Shown here piece by piece: positions 62,311-64,000 of a stretch of DNA of 64,000 bases. How positions within the stretch are numbered: position 1 is the first letter of the stretch; every line of letters starts with the position of its first letter. Location of the stretch: NCBI RefSeq assembly GCF_002849605.1, contig NZ_NPIB01000002.1:148520-212519 (forward strand). Reading direction: 5' to 3'. The position numbers were made by a program, and so were the translations under genes. This DNA is from Photobacterium carnosum (GTDB lineage: Bacteria; Pseudomonadota; Gammaproteobacteria; Enterobacterales; Vibrionaceae). The notes beneath the pieces are model-generated. The model saw only the letters and a list, made by a program, of their open reading frames with translations. It had not been told where the DNA came from and searched no databases.

Positions 62311-64000
62311 TTAAATATACTTACCGCTACCAACTGACAAATCAGCGAGAAGAGTAGGTTGTTCAAGTGCTCTTCGAACACAAGTTAATTGATGTTTGCG
62401 TAGTTTTATTGACTCGTTCATGTCGGGTAAAGTTAGCATCGAACCATCATATTGAGGCTTCACCCATCGATTAAAACGTTCGTTATAAAGGTCCTGCAAT
62501 TTAGACCGTCTTGTTTTGTCTTTCCAGACCCACTCCTGCCATAAGGTACGGATCTCGCTGGCGATACCCTCGACCTGTACGGTTTCATCTTTATTTACAT
62601 AACGCTTACCATCAATTGTGTATGTCACAATTAAATTACGTGATTGCATCATACGAGTGATGATTTTTGTACTGGTATAGTTTGGCAGACCAAATCTTTG
62701 TGTGTCAGTTAAATACGGCACACCGATACACCTAATATTCCAGATCCCTAATAAATATTCAGCTTCCACACTCTGCGCGTTTAATGTTTCACAAATAAAT
62801 TGGCAAACAATTTCTTTTGGGAGCCAACCCGCATTCATATCGACTTTAATATCAATTGCGTTTACTTCTTTTGGCTGAATTGCTGTTAATTCCGTACAAT
62901 TTATTAAGTATTGAGAGTCAGTTTTCGCGGATTCTGTTGCAATTTTTAGTTTCGTTTTAACATCACCTGACAAGTATGAATCTTTAAAAACATATAAATT
63001 AGTTTGCGGATCTTTAAAAATGGTAGAGCCTATTAATTCTTGTTTTACATCTGTTTCAGATTTACCGCACATTAGACCGATGTTATTTAAATCGATGGTG
63101 TGAAATTGACTATATGTAATCCATAGAGCGTCTAAGGCGGTTTCTGTGTGTGTTGGTAACTTAAAAGGTGAAATGACACGCTGAGAAAAAATAGCTGCTT
63201 TGGTCGCTTTTGGTGGCGTGTAGATAACACCTAAACGCTTCGCTTGATCTTTAGTTACTCCACATTCAAAATTTAACTCTAAAGCGGCTATATTTGTATA
63301 TGATGGATCTTTATTAAACGCCCGTTTATTCGTTGACTCATTAATAAAACCAAATTTCGAAGTAAAAGCATCATAGACATTATTAAGTTCATTGCGAATG
63401 GAGTTTAATTCTTGTTCGGATGCATTATCTAAACGCTCTTTTTCTAGTAATTTAGATAATATTTGTTTAATTGGGATCATAAGTTTAATTCGCTCTGCGC
63501 GTTTACCTGTGATCTCCTGACAAACCTCAAATAATTTTTCGCCATTTTCTGAGTCAGCAATACGAATGCACACATCATTTGATGTATTAACCGAGTAACC
63601 ACCGACAAGAATATAATCAGTAGTAGTAACATCGGTGTAAATTGGAAATACAGCATCGAGAAAGTTTTGCTGTTTTTCGACGACGATATTAGGTTCTTTA
63701 TAAATACCATCGGGAATAAGTGATTTTATGGCTGTCTGTATATCACCCACTAGATCTGTTGAGTTATTTACACATTGTATGCCTTTACCTGCAAAATTGC
63801 CGATACTGACCATTTCACCCAACACTTGATCGGGATTATTTATAAAGAAATTATTAATTTCGTATTGAACATTTGTGTCAGTGAATACAGTTTGTGTGTT
63901 TATCCAGTCAGCATAACCGTTGATATTTTCGTCACGTTGAAAAATAATAACATCCACTGATGCATTAGCCCCTGCGTGATTTTTAAAACATTCTATAGGT
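62311..64000 (-). pseudogene. N-terminal/middle part of the split N12-class adenine methylase-helicase
   Basis: The frame is open to the window edge, so a GTG at 63957 is not the true start; the upstream residues (ECFKNHAGANASVDVIIFQ) fit the end of an N6-adenine methyltransferase domain. Then come the linker features of this family (NIAALELNFECGVTKDQAKRLGVIY, DALWITYSQFHTIDLNNIGLM, DPQTNLYVFKDSYLSGDVKTKL, YDGSMLTLPDMNESIKLRKHQ) and finally LLADLSVGSGK, the Walker A, after which island sequence adds two codons and a stop. The rest of the gene is at 28998-31535. Confidence 0.85.

Larger units (their letters stand above)
31530..62325. mobile_element. Defence island (~30.8 kb) inserted in a helicase/methylase gene
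   Basis: The host gene ends after codons for VGSGK at 62320-62334 and resumes with K-T-Y-M-F at 31532-31516. Both junctions carry a six-base GGYAAR core (GGCAAA at 31530-31535, GGTAAG at 62320-62325, minus strand), and removing one core plus the interior restores an in-frame GSGKTYMF. The island holds an SF2 helicase operon, BREX, a RadD-like helicase, a tyrosine recombinase operon and a serine resolvase. The recombinase operon is the likely integrase; a CCTTTAT motif occurs inside each end but at different distances from the core. Confidence 0.8.

Noticed and set aside
61167-62325. Tn3-family transposon
   Set aside because: Only a resolvase is present; no transposase and no 38-bp GGGG-type terminal repeats were found.

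Overview
The window looks like part of a large, AT-rich plasmid of a marine gamma-proteobacterium, most likely Vibrionaceae (Photobacterium, Aliivibrio or Vibrio). Evidence for a plasmid is a type Ia parA-parB partition operon beside a tandem centromere-like array, and a PRTRC cluster (ParB-Related, ThiF-Related Cassette, a plasmid gene set) with proteins ParB, E, C, F, F, B and ThiF. Host assignment rests on protein style only. No rRNA, tRNA, CRISPR array or replication initiator gene was seen.

Layout. 1-2434: small unknown genes and a WGR-domain protein. 2563-5518: a metabolic module, azlCD diverging from ridA-cyuA (amino-acid export, 2-aminoacrylate removal, cysteine desulfidation). 5564-16834: DNA-processing accessory genes: a YaaA/DUF6884 domain fused to a tRNA-guanine-transglycosylase-like barrel (DpdA-like), a second DUF6884-like gene, a possible ADP-ribosyltransferase-fold protein, a VRR-NUC nuclease, an NAD-dependent DNA ligase, a signal peptidase I and an orphan DndC-like PAPS-reductase-family protein. 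16913-28006: a 21-bp repeat array, the PRTRC cluster, eight ~37-bp palindromic repeats and parBA. 28007-31535: a small gene, a lipoprotein, and the C-terminal half of a giant helicase/N6-methylase gene.

31530-62325 is an island of about 30.8 kb inserted in the Walker A codons of that helicase gene; the N-terminal part resumes at 62311 and runs off the window. The island carries an SF2 helicase operon with a divergent XRE repressor, a type 1 BREX locus (brxR, brxA, brxB, brxC, pglX, a cold-shock-domain/nuclease-like gene, a DUF262-DUF1524 BrxU/GmrSD-like gene, pglZ, brxL), a RadD-like helicase, three tyrosine recombinases plus a small coiled-coil protein in one operon, and a serine resolvase near its right end.

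How it fits together. At least eleven plasmid-backbone transcription units outside the island start 31-58 nt downstream of the same ungapped 30-bp element: T[A/T]GCGC, then 13 nt, then TG, one nt and an AT-rich -10 hexamer. It precedes the PRTRC genes, DpdA-like operon, ligase, DndC-like gene and WGR gene. This points to one plasmid-wide regulon joining PRTRC to DNA modification and repair genes, and is the least-explained signal here. All assignments come from reading sequence; no searches were run.
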